Part shown: piece by piece, positions 15,164 to 22,769 of the stretch | Layout of the letters: each line of letters opens with the position of its first letter | How positions within the stretch are numbered: position 1 is the stretch's first letter | Source: CAZZIZ01 sp964654535 | GTDB taxonomy: Bacteria; Bacteroidota; Bacteroidia; Chitinophagales; UBA2359 | Assembly: GCA_964654535.1 (NCBI GenBank) | Contig: CAZZIZ010000025.1 | Span: 1-24,897, forward strand | Reading direction: 5' to 3' | Length of the DNA stretch: 24,897 bases | Program-made: the position numbers and the translations under genes | Notes under the pieces: generated by a model | Told to the model about the DNA's origin: nothing | The model's database searches: none | Seen by the model: the letters and a program-made list of their open reading frames with translations, nothing else

Positions 15164-15241
15164 TCTGCTCTACTTGATTAAATCGAACGGCTCTAATCTA
15201 TTTACTATTGAAATTATTATGCCAATACTAGCTTTTTCGTC

Positions 15242-16507
15242 CTATTGAACGATTCTGCGCCCGTTTTGGTACAAGATTAACTTGGCATTTTTAAACCCGA
15301 GGTCTTGGATTTCTTTCAACTTTGCTTGCGCGCTTGCTTTTCCCGCATACTCATCGACCAACATATACTTGCGAATACCTTTACTTGAATTGTATTCAAC
15401 CACAATATCTCCAATCCTATCTAAGATTTTTGATGAGCCGATATAACTTTTTTCGGAACTATAAAGCTCTAAGCGATAGATGCCTTTAGAATCATTCTTA
15501 CCCGCAGCCTTGTTATATATTTTGAAATCTTTCGAATTAGAACCGGAGGCGGGTTTTCTGTTTGCGGGCGCTTTGTACTCGGTTGCGTAAGCCCTGCTTG
15601 ATTCTTTGACTTTGGCTTCGCTTTGTACTACCGATTCTTTAACCACTTTTGGTTCAGCTGGAGTGCTCGAAGGTTTCTTTTCCTGACTTATATCTACAAG
15701 CTTATTTTCTGTTGTTGCTTCGTCACCTTCCATTTGGGCTTTATATTCTTTGAAAGCTCTATAGATAGCTGAGGCAATTTCTTCTTGACCTTTCTCTGAT
15801 GCCAGATACTTTGCTTCATTTTTATTGGTAACGAAACCAGTTTCAACTAATACGCTTGGCATAGTGGTTTTGTGCAGGACCATAAACCCGGCTTCTTTTA
15901 CACCTCGGCTATGCCTTTTAGCTCTGTTCACGAATTGATCTTCGACAAAGCCAGCGAAAGCGACACTCTCATATTTATGCGCAGATTGCATAATAGACAT
16001 TATGATATGGGTTTCAGGCTTATTTGGATCGAAGCCATCGTAGCTAACCAAATAGTCTTTTTCCATTAAAATAGAAGCATTCTCTCTTTTGGCCACTGCT
16101 AGGTTAGCTGCATTTTTATGGGTTCCGAGTACAAAGGTCTCCGTACCATGCACATGCGACTTATTTGGAACGGCATTGGCGTGGATGGAAATGAACAGAT
16201 CTGCATCGGCTTTATTGGCAATTTTGGCTCTCTGATATAGTTCTATGAACTCATCTGTTGATCGGGTATAAATAACTTTTACTCCCGGAACAAACTCTTT
16301 GATATAATTTCCAGTCTTAAGTGCAATAGCTAGTGCAACATCTTTTTCCTTTAATCCATCATAACCTACAGCACCTGGATCTTTACCTCCATGACCTGCA
16401 TCTAAGACGACAGTTTTGATACTGAAATCTTTGCTAATATTGTTCTGGGCAATGACCAAAAAAGTGCTGAGAAATAGGAAAAGAAGGGCGGCGAATGATT
16501 TTTGCAT
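15242..16507 (-). CDS. N-acetylmuramoyl-L-alanine amidase (Amidase_3) with C-terminal SPOR-like domain
   Basis: The 421-residue protein has a signal peptide (1-20, ending VIAQ) and an Amidase_3 domain (about 30-253) with the zinc ligands H39 (DAGHGG), E54 (LKEKDV) and H109 (SIHAN) and the catalytic E222 (VETGF). The stretch between SIHAN and VETGF is long (about 110 residues), an insertion common in regulated cell-division amidases. A low-complexity Lys/Glu/Ser linker (about 265-330) leads to a small C-terminal domain (340-421) whose LELYSS...AQAKLKEIQDLGFKNAKLI pattern resembles SPOR, which binds denuded septal glycan. It cuts the amide between MurNAc and the stem peptide in the periplasm. 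It diverges from the lptD-like gene across 76 bp. Start ATG at 16507-16505. Confidence 0.9.
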   Translation of the reverse strand: MQKSFAALLFLFLSTFLVIAQNNISKDFSIKTVVLDAGHGGKDPGAVGYDGLKEKDVALAIALKTGNYIKEFVPGVKVIYTRSTDEFIELYQRAKIANKADADLFISIHANAVPNKSHVHGTETFVLGTHKNAANLAVAKRENASILMEKDYLVSYDGFDPNKPETHIIMSIMQSAHKYESVAFAGFVEDQFVNRAKRHSRGVKEAGFMVLHKTTMPSVLVETGFVTNKNEAKYLASEKGQEEIASAIYRAFKEYKAQMEGDEATTENKLVDISQEKKPSSTPAEPKVVKESVVQSEAKVKESSRAYATEYKAPANRKPASGSNSKDFKIYNKAAGKNDSKGIYRLELYSSEKSYIGSSKILDRIGDIVVEYNSSKGIRKYMLVDEYAGKASAQAKLKEIQDLGFKNAKLILYQNGRRIVQ

Positions 16508-16583
16508 GAATGGGCGAATATCGTCTGTTTATAAGCTAGATTCAATTAAAATTAACTCAAAAAGGGCTACAGAAATTTTAGTA

Positions 16584-19310
16584 ATGTCCAAACGTTTGTT
16601 TATAACTATTGCGGTCATTTGTTTTCAATTGATGCCTAGTCTATTTGCTCAAAATGCTGATATTCTGGCTGATAGCCTGTTCCTTGAAAGTGACACATTA
16701 AGTATAGCAGCAGACACCTTGGCGCTTCCTACCTCAAATGACGGCTTAGATCAAGAAGTAAACTACAACGCCGAGGACTCTATTATCTATGACATAGTCA
16801 ACGAACAAGTCATTCTCTATGGAAATGCTGTCGTAGCGACCGAAGAAGTGACCCTAGAAGCGGGTAAAATCATTTTCAATTTTGCGAGTAAGTCGGTGCA
16901 AGCAGAGCCGCTATTGGATTCTCTAGGCAAAGAAATTGGCGTCCCGTTGTTTAAGGAGGGCGCTCAGGAGTTCTCTAGCGATAAAATTGCCTACAACTTC
17001 GATACTAAAAAGGGCAAGATATCGAAACTTGTAACTCGACAGGGAGATGGTTTCCTAGTTGGTGGGCAGGTTAAAAAAAATGAATTGGACGAGCTATTCG
17101 CCAGCGATGCCTATTATACAACCTGTGACCTAGATCATCCGCACTTTAAGATTAAGGCCAACAAGATAAAGGTCGTACCGGATAAAGTAATTGTAACTGG
17201 CCCCGCCAACTTGGTGATTGCCGATATACCTACTCCGCTTTTTATTCCTTTTGCAATTTTCCCGCTTCAGAAAGGAAGGAGCTCAGGAGTTATGCTGCCA
17301 TCCTACGGTAATAGTCCGAACCTCGGATTCTTTTTACGTAACGGGGGGTTCTATTTCGGCCTGAACGATTATGTAGATGTCGCTCTTCTAGGCGATGTGT
17401 ACACGCGAGGAACTTGGAAGTTAAACTTCGCGAGTAACTACGCATTGCGTTACAAATTTCGCGGACGTTTTTCTATGGAGTTTGGTAAGTTTCGAAATGG
17501 AGATCCATTGGAACGTGGTTTTAACATCAATAGACAGTTCAAGATTAGGTGGAATCATTCGCAGGATTCGAAAGCGCATCCCAGCAGAAGTTTTAGTGCG
17601 AGTGTAAATGCAGGTACGAGTAGGTTTGATCAGACTTTTGTTACTACTAGTAATAATTTACTAAACAACACCTTTGGTTCTGCTATAAATTATTCTAAGA
17701 CTTTCTCAAGAGCACCTTTAAGGCTGGCTCTAGGCGCTACGCATAGCCAGAATACACAAACCAGAAGACTCAGTGTGACGTTACCAGATGCAAGTTTGAG
17801 TCTAACCAAGCGCTTGTATCCCTTTAAGCGTAAAGTTCAGGTAGGAAAGAGGAAGTGGTATGAAGATATAACGGTAGGCTATAGTTCTAGTTTTAGAAAT
17901 CGAATCGAAACCTCGGACTCTACTTTCTTTAGAGAGACTGACGAAAATGGTGTAGGTAGATTTTCACTCAATTCATTAGATGATCTGGAATACGGAGCGA
18001 CGCATAGTATTCCTATCAACTTTAGTTCTAAGATATTGAAGTATGTCACCTTTAGCACGGGCGCGAATATTACCCATCGTTGGTACGCCAACTACCTTAA
18101 TAGAGAATTTGACCCTACCGTGGATACCTTGCAAACCATTCAAGATGATGGGACGATCGTGATAGATACGTTGAGCAATGGGAGTTTAATCGATGTTAGG
18201 CGAACAGGATTCCGGGCACCTACGGACTTTTCAATAAGTGCCGGCTTGAACACACGTGTCTTCGGGACTTTTGATTTTGGCGAAAAAGGTAAGCTCAAAG
18301 CTATTCGTCACGTAATGAATCCTTCGGCCTCCCTTTCCTATCGACCAGATTTTAGAAGCTTTTTGGGAGAAAATTTCAAAGACGTTCAGACTAGTAATGA
18401 CCTACCAAATGAAGAGGACTTTTTGCTCTACTCCGTATTCCAAGATAACATCTTCGGCGGCCCTCCCATTGGCGAGAGCTTTAGTGCAAACTTTTCAGTA
18501 GACAACAATTTCGAAATGAAAGTGCGTGCTAAGGATGGGGTGGAAGGTGAGGATAGCGAGTTTACTAAAGTAAAGCTGCTCGAAAGTCTGCGCTTGAATA
18601 TGTCGCATAACTTTATTGCCGAGGAGTTTAAATGGTCGAGACTTAGCATCAATGCTCGAAACACCTTTTTTGACAGATTTGGGATGAACTTTAGAAGCAC
18701 CTTTGACCCTTATCCGCTTCAAGTCGATCCAGATGGTCAGCTTGAACGGGTTGATGATGCCTTTGCTACTTTACAAGAGGGCCAAGGCCTACTGCGCTTG
18801 GAAAATATGAGTTTTGGTCTAACAGGCAGACTCGACTCTCGCTCACTCAGGTTAAAGGATGAAGAGAGCACTGACAAAGGTACTGAGCAGGAGCGCGAAG
18901 ACCTATTTCAAAACCCAGGAGATTATGTAGATTTTGATATTCCTTGGGGCTTCAACTTTAGTTATAATCTCAACTTCAGAAAGAATTTCTTCGTTCAAAC
19001 TATTCAAGACGAAGGGATTCAAAAAGATGTGGTACGGGACTCCTTGAGTGTAGTGCAAACCCTTAATCTAGGAGGTGATATTTCTATTACGCCAAATTGG
19101 AAAATGGACATCAGTACAGGTTGGGATTTCGTAAACAATGACTTAGCCTTTACGCGCATTAATATTTTCAGGGATTTGCACTGCTGGGATATGCAATTTA
19201 CCTGGGTGCCAATCGGCAATTTCCAGATGTACGAATTCCGAATTTCGGTGCGCTCTGCTTTACTACAAGATTTGAAGTTGCAGCGACGAAGGCAGTATTT
19301 CGATAATTAG
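16584..19310 (+). CDS. LptD-like outer-membrane LPS-assembly protein
   Basis: Starting at the ATG at 16584 the protein has 908 residues: a signal peptide (about 1-23, ending SLFAQ), an N-terminal OstA-like domain (about 45-200, with LYGNAVVATEEVTLEAGKI and YYTTCDLDHPHFKI), the conserved junction IPTPLFIPFAIFPLQKGRSSG, and a long C-terminal beta-barrel (about 225-908) of alternating aromatic and polar strands. This matches Bacteroidota LptD-like proteins that insert LPS into the outer membrane. The in-frame region from 16416 overlaps the divergent amidase gene and lacks a signal, so the 16584 start is preferred. The encoded stop is 1 nt from the stop of the convergent gene at 19312. An LptE partner is not seen here. 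Confidence 0.88.
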   Translation: MSKRLFITIAVICFQLMPSLFAQNADILADSLFLESDTLSIAADTLALPTSNDGLDQEVNYNAEDSIIYDIVNEQVILYGNAVVATEEVTLEAGKIIFNFASKSVQAEPLLDSLGKEIGVPLFKEGAQEFSSDKIAYNFDTKKGKISKLVTRQGDGFLVGGQVKKNELDELFASDAYYTTCDLDHPHFKIKANKIKVVPDKVIVTGPANLVIADIPTPLFIPFAIFPLQKGRSSGVMLPSYGNSPNLGFFLRNGGFYFGLNDYVDVALLGDVYTRGTWKLNFASNYALRYKFRGRFSMEFGKFRNGDPLERGFNINRQFKIRWNHSQDSKAHPSRSFSASVNAGTSRFDQTFVTTSNNLLNNTFGSAINYSKTFSRAPLRLALGATHSQNTQTRRLSVTLPDASLSLTKRLYPFKRKVQVGKRKWYEDITVGYSSSFRNRIETSDSTFFRETDENGVGRFSLNSLDDLEYGATHSIPINFSSKILKYVTFSTGANITHRWYANYLNREFDPTVDTLQTIQDDGTIVIDTLSNGSLIDVRRTGFRAPTDFSISAGLNTRVFGTFDFGEKGKLKAIRHVMNPSASLSYRPDFRSFLGENFKDVQTSNDLPNEEDFLLYSVFQDNIFGGPPIGESFSANFSVDNNFEMKVRAKDGVEGEDSEFTKVKLLESLRLNMSHNFIAEEFKWSRLSINARNTFFDRFGMNFRSTFDPYPLQVDPDGQLERVDDAFATLQEGQGLLRLENMSFGLTGRLDSRSLRLKDEESTDKGTEQEREDLFQNPGDYVDFDIPWGFNFSYNLNFRKNFFVQTIQDEGIQKDVVRDSLSVVQTLNLGGDISITPNWKMDISTGWDFVNNDLAFTRINIFRDLHCWDMQFTWVPIGNFQMYEFRISVRSALLQDLKLQRRRQYFDN

Positions 19311-19311
19311 G

Positions 19312-19689
19312 CTACTTGAATATAACTTTCTCGGAATAGAGAAGTTTTCCAGAATCGAGGTCAATTAAACGCAGAACATAGGTGCCATTCAGGCCGCCTG
19401 GCGGCAACGGGAGATTTTCTTTCGCAGTCAGTTCAGCATGCAGTACTTCTCGACCTTCTTCGGTTATTATTTGAACCTTACCTGTAAAAGGAGCTCCAAA
19501 GTCGAGGGCCGCAGGTAAGTAAATAGCCTTTGGAAATACTGGCAGACCTGCCAACCAATTGTCTGTATTAGTATCTGTTGCAACAGATGCCTCAAGGCCT
19601 CCGCCCATTGCTGAAGAAGTGGAAACTTGGTTCTGAGCAAAAAGCGCAGTCGTAAACAATAGACAAAAGCAAGGTATAATGAACCGCAT
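19312..19689 (-). CDS. Small secreted protein with a beta-sandwich resembling a T9SS-type tail
   Basis: The 125-residue protein has a signal peptide (1-19, ending ALFAQ), a Ser/Thr/Gly-rich stretch and a C-terminal beta domain ending NGTYVLRLIDLDSGKLLYSEKVIFK. That end resembles the last strands of type A sorting domains (GxYxLxLxD...xKVxx), but the PNP-type start of the domain is missing, so secretion by T9SS is only a possibility. It is convergent with the lptD-like gene with 1 nt between the stop codons. Function unknown. Start ATG at 19689-19687. Confidence 0.6.
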   Translation of the reverse strand: MRFIIPCFCLLFTTALFAQNQVSTSSAMGGGLEASVATDTNTDNWLAGLPVFPKAIYLPAALDFGAPFTGKVQIITEEGREVLHAELTAKENLPLPPGGLNGTYVLRLIDLDSGKLLYSEKVIFK

Positions 19690-19853
19690 AGTTTTTTTTG
19701 AATAAAAATACGCTACTCGTCAATTGAGGGTAAGTCATTTTATAGACAAGGCTAGTTAATTATGCTGTTTTGAATGCCCTGTTTTCTAGAGCTTATGCTT
19801 GTTAGCTGTGGCTTACAGAGAGACAAAGAGATTTTGTAAACCGTTGATATCCT

Positions 19854-20786
19854 CTAAAAAAGTTCCGGTCGCTCCTCTTCAGATGTCTTAACTAAAAAGT
19901 AGCGTAGTCCCAAAGAAAGCCTTTTAGGCGTAAAGCTATGCGCAGAGCCAACCCAAGTAGGAGAGGCCTGATACTCCGCATCTACATACAAATCGGTGAA
20001 GTCGCTAAGGTATCCAGCATTAATGGCTAGGCCATTTTTAAACAAGTATTGCAATGCGAGCTTAGCACCCAATTGTGCATTGCGAATATGCTGACCAGAG
20101 CGATCTATCGTCTCTCGTCGGAAATAAGTGCAGACCACGTCATCACCTCTATGCTCCATATTGAAATCGCGGATATCGTCTAAATTGTCAGAAACTAATG
20201 GAGTATTTAAGTATAGGCCAGCAGTCACTGAAAATCCTGAATTCTTAAAATGGTATTCCAAATCAAGAGGAATTACGATACTGTAATTGCGAATATTGTG
20301 CCCCGGCATTAAATCGATATCTCCCCACTGGTTAGCGAAAAAATCGCAGGGATGATTGTAAGTATTAGGCAGAACCGAAGGTAAAGGCGCCGGTGCATTG
20401 AAGTCGACTGTTTTGTTAAGCTTCCTTGTGACTTCTATATTGCGTTGCACATTTATCTCCGTATAGTTTATGCCTATACCCGAAGTCAGCATCAAGTTTT
20501 TACCAATGGCGCGCGAAAACTGAACCTTGAGATTTGCACCGCCTACGTGCGTGTAAGTACTCGCGTAAAAGTTTTCTACCGTATAGTTTTCTGCAACCCA
20601 CGTTGTATCTGAAATGTGCGAATTACGATTAATGTCGTAGGTAGCATAACCTTCGTGGCTTCCAGGTTGGATTATATTCGTGTTATAAGAAAAGCTAGTA
20701 ATAATTTGAGATTGAGAATCCAGTGACAATGTCAATAGCAATGTCAATGAAAACAGTAGGAAAGGCTTCAGCTTAGTGGTGATCAT
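19854..20786 (-). CDS. Predicted outer-membrane beta-barrel protein
   Basis: The 310-residue protein has a signal peptide (about 1-26) and alternating amphipathic strands throughout (for instance NLKVQFSRAIGKNLMLTSGIGINYTEI, YSIVIPLDLEYHF, SVTAGLYLNTPL, LALQYLFKNGLAINAGYLSDF, RLSLGLRYFLV), the pattern of small outer-membrane barrels such as the PorT/OmpA-barrel type in Bacteroidota. Periplasmic turns are short and extracellular loops longer, one with a Cys (NHPCDFF) and one with VCTYF. No OmpA peptidoglycan domain follows. The 164-bp gap before the gene at 19689 and the 114-bp gap after the MFS gene show no terminator. Role unknown. Confidence 0.7.
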   Translation of the reverse strand: MITTKLKPFLLFSLTLLLTLSLDSQSQIITSFSYNTNIIQPGSHEGYATYDINRNSHISDTTWVAENYTVENFYASTYTHVGGANLKVQFSRAIGKNLMLTSGIGINYTEINVQRNIEVTRKLNKTVDFNAPAPLPSVLPNTYNHPCDFFANQWGDIDLMPGHNIRNYSIVIPLDLEYHFKNSGFSVTAGLYLNTPLVSDNLDDIRDFNMEHRGDDVVCTYFRRETIDRSGQHIRNAQLGAKLALQYLFKNGLAINAGYLSDFTDLYVDAEYQASPTWVGSAHSFTPKRLSLGLRYFLVKTSEEERPELF

Positions 20787-20900
20787 AATTTTCTAGGTGT
20801 AGTGCTAGTAGAATTATTCTCTTCGAATATAGTAAGAATCCACAGTGAACAAAGTCCATAGCGGGTTTGCACACGATATTGTTGATTAATATGGAATCTT

Positions 20901-22232
20901 CTATACCCTAAGCTTAGACTTGCTAGCGTAAAAACCGTAGAACATAATGTAGGCATAGCAAACAATCACCGCTATGTAGGCTATGTTAAAACCTAACATA
21001 TCCACGAGCCAACCCACCGTTGGCGGAATAATAGCCCCTCCAACAATAGCCATACATAATAGCCCAGAACCTTCTGCCTTGGAATCGCCGAGTTGTTCTA
21101 TACCCAAAGTGAAAATTGTAGGGAACATAATGGAGTTGAATAATCCAACAAAAAGCAAGCTCCACATAGAAATTAAACCTTGTGATTGCAAAATTATAGA
21201 AAGTAAAACCATACTGATCGCGCCAATCGCAAAAACGCCTAAGACGCGGCCGGGATTGAAAATTTTAGTTAGGTATGAACCGATAAATCGACCCACCATT
21301 GCGCCGCCCCAATAAAAAGTTACGAAGAGTCCTAAGATTCCCAAACCATCCATTGAGGTTGTATCCTTTCCAAAAATATTGGCAATGGTATCTGCGATGC
21401 CTTTCATTGTTGAGTTACTCATTACCGAATCAGTAAATCCCATAGTATCAAAATAGTTTACCGCCGTAGAACCTATTGCCACTTCTGCACCTACGTAAAC
21501 GAATATTCCCAAGGCACCCAATACCAGTTGTCTGTTTCCAAAAGCCTGAGCGTAGGTTCCCTTCGAGTTTTCGCTTATTACTTTAGGCAATTTAGAGATT
21601 CCAATAAAAGCCGCTAAAATCAACAAAGAAACAGCCAGTACAATAAAAGGCGTGTGCACCGTTGCAGCTTCCGCCAAGTAATAGTCTACCCGCGCTTGTT
21701 CGGTTAAGGCAGCTATGCTGGATTCAGATTTTACGGATTCACTTAAAAAATAAAGTGCACCAATAATCGGAGCGATCGTCGTCCCCATAGAATTAAATGC
21801 CTGTGATAGAATTAGGCGACTCGAGGCACTTTCCTCGGGACCCAATAAAGCAACATAGGGATTTGCAGCAACCTGCAATACGGTTATGCCTCCTGCCAAA
21901 ACGAAATAGGCCAACATGAAAAGCGGGAAAATTCTGTAGGACGAAGCGGGTAGAAAAAGTAGACACCCAATTCCCATAGTGGCCAAACCAATAAGCATTC
22001 CTTTTTTGTAGCCGATTTTCGAAAGTAGATATCCCGCCGGAAGACTAAAAAAGAAGTAGGCCGCAAAAAACGCAAATTGCACCATTAGCACCTGAGCGTA
22101 AGAAAGCTCGAAAACATCCTTCAGTCGAGGTATTAAAAAGTCAACCAATACGGTAATAAAACCCCACATAAAAAAGAGGGTAGTAACTACCATAAAGGCA
22201 CGAGTCATTGCGCTAGAGCTAATCTTATTCAC
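20901..22232 (-). CDS. Sugar:cation symporter of the MFS FucP family
   Basis: The 443-residue protein has about 12 hydrophobic segments and FucP-family signatures: FFMWGF in helix 1 (20-25), VAANPYVALLGPE near the end of helix 4, and FNSMGTTIAPIIGA in helix 5. A long soluble loop in the middle (about 165-195, AALTEQARVDYYLAEAATVHTP) is typical of the Bacteroidota glucose/galactose-type members. It would take up a hexose or fucose-like sugar with protons or sodium; the substrate cannot be told. Start is GTG at 22232; an ATG at 22208 eight codons in is an alternative. It is isolated from sugar catabolic genes in this window. Confidence 0.85.
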   Translation of the reverse strand: MNKISSSAMTRAFMVVTTLFFMWGFITVLVDFLIPRLKDVFELSYAQVLMVQFAFFAAYFFFSLPAGYLLSKIGYKKGMLIGLATMGIGCLLFLPASSYRIFPLFMLAYFVLAGGITVLQVAANPYVALLGPEESASSRLILSQAFNSMGTTIAPIIGALYFLSESVKSESSIAALTEQARVDYYLAEAATVHTPFIVLAVSLLILAAFIGISKLPKVISENSKGTYAQAFGNRQLVLGALGIFVYVGAEVAIGSTAVNYFDTMGFTDSVMSNSTMKGIADTIANIFGKDTTSMDGLGILGLFVTFYWGGAMVGRFIGSYLTKIFNPGRVLGVFAIGAISMVLLSIILQSQGLISMWSLLFVGLFNSIMFPTIFTLGIEQLGDSKAEGSGLLCMAIVGGAIIPPTVGWLVDMLGFNIAYIAVIVCYAYIMFYGFYASKSKLRV

Positions 22233-22359
22233 GGCGTCTTTTGTTTAGGTGTTAGTTTAGAAAGCCACACAATAACGTGAAATTTGTTGTAAAACGAGCG
22301 CAGAGATAAACCCTATTCCGACAAATTAGGAGGCATAAACGCGTAACGTTTGTTAGTTT

Positions 22360-22568
22360 TTGGGCGTGCCCCGTTCACTTCTGTGCGCCTGCATCAAATC
22401 GCTTCTTCCTTCGGAAAGCGATATTGCCACAGGCCCACAAGTTCAGGGTCGGGCTTTCGGGGCTCGCTCTGTTCTGTGTTCTCCAGCTATAGTACTTCTA
22501 GCTCTAAGGAGCTAAGTACTATAAGTCGCCCACAACAGGAGCTCAGACAACCCCTCTATCCCTCACGC
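22360..22568 (-). repeat. Structured intergenic repeat, copy C (inverted relative to A, B, D)
   Basis: This copy occupies the centre of the 537-bp divergent gap 22233-22769. Read on the minus strand: terminal GCGTG/CACGC; GGGG (22554-22551) with CCCC (22462-22459); CTGTT-GTG with CAC-AG-AACAG; inner arm ACTT-AGCTC, loop CTTA, GAGCT-AG-AAGT, which extends further by TATAGT/ACTATA; second arm ACTT-GTG with CAC-AG-AAGT; and inner CGCTT-TCC, loop GAA, GGA-AG-AAGCG. It lies upstream of both flanking genes, so it is not tied to gene 3' ends. 22233-22359 shows nothing else recognisable. Confidence 0.92.
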
Positions 22569-22639
22569 AAAGTATTTTCGGCTGCTAAGCGAGACCACAC
22601 CTACAATAGTTTCATAAAAGCGACTGCAAATCAGTTCTC

Positions 22640-22671
22640 TTGATTTTGTGCTTTTTCTGTGTTTAGTTTTG
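22640..22671 (+). promoter_or_regulatory. Probable promoter of the T9SS surface-protein gene
   Basis: TTG (22640-22642) and TAGTTTTG (22664-22671) with 21 nt between them fit the Bacteroidota -33 and -7 elements. Transcription would start near 22678, giving a leader of about 90 nt that contains two hairpins. Confidence 0.5.
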
Positions 22672-22684
22672 ATTCAGTATTTCA

Positions 22685-22739
22685 AGACCTTCTTTGGTCT
22701 AAGTTTCAATCTTATTCAGAACGGACCAATTAGGGTCCG
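22685..22739 (+). promoter_or_regulatory. Two hairpins in the leader of the T9SS surface-protein gene
   Basis: AGACC (22685-22689) pairs with GGTCT (22696-22700), and CGGACC (22722-22727) pairs with GGTCCG (22734-22739). The stems share GACC/GGTC, so the first left arm could also pair with the second right arm, allowing alternative foldings. The ATG is 30 nt after the second hairpin. No known riboswitch class was recognised. Confidence 0.45.
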
Positions 22740-22769
22740 ATTGATTAAGTCACGACCAAAATTTACCAA

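Noticed and set aside
16416..16583. N-terminal extension of the lptD-like gene
   Set aside because: It overlaps the divergent amidase start; the ATG at 16584 is followed by a proper signal peptide.
22350..22643. 97-codon plus-strand open frame across copy C
   Set aside because: Repeat-derived, low protein character, no start signal.
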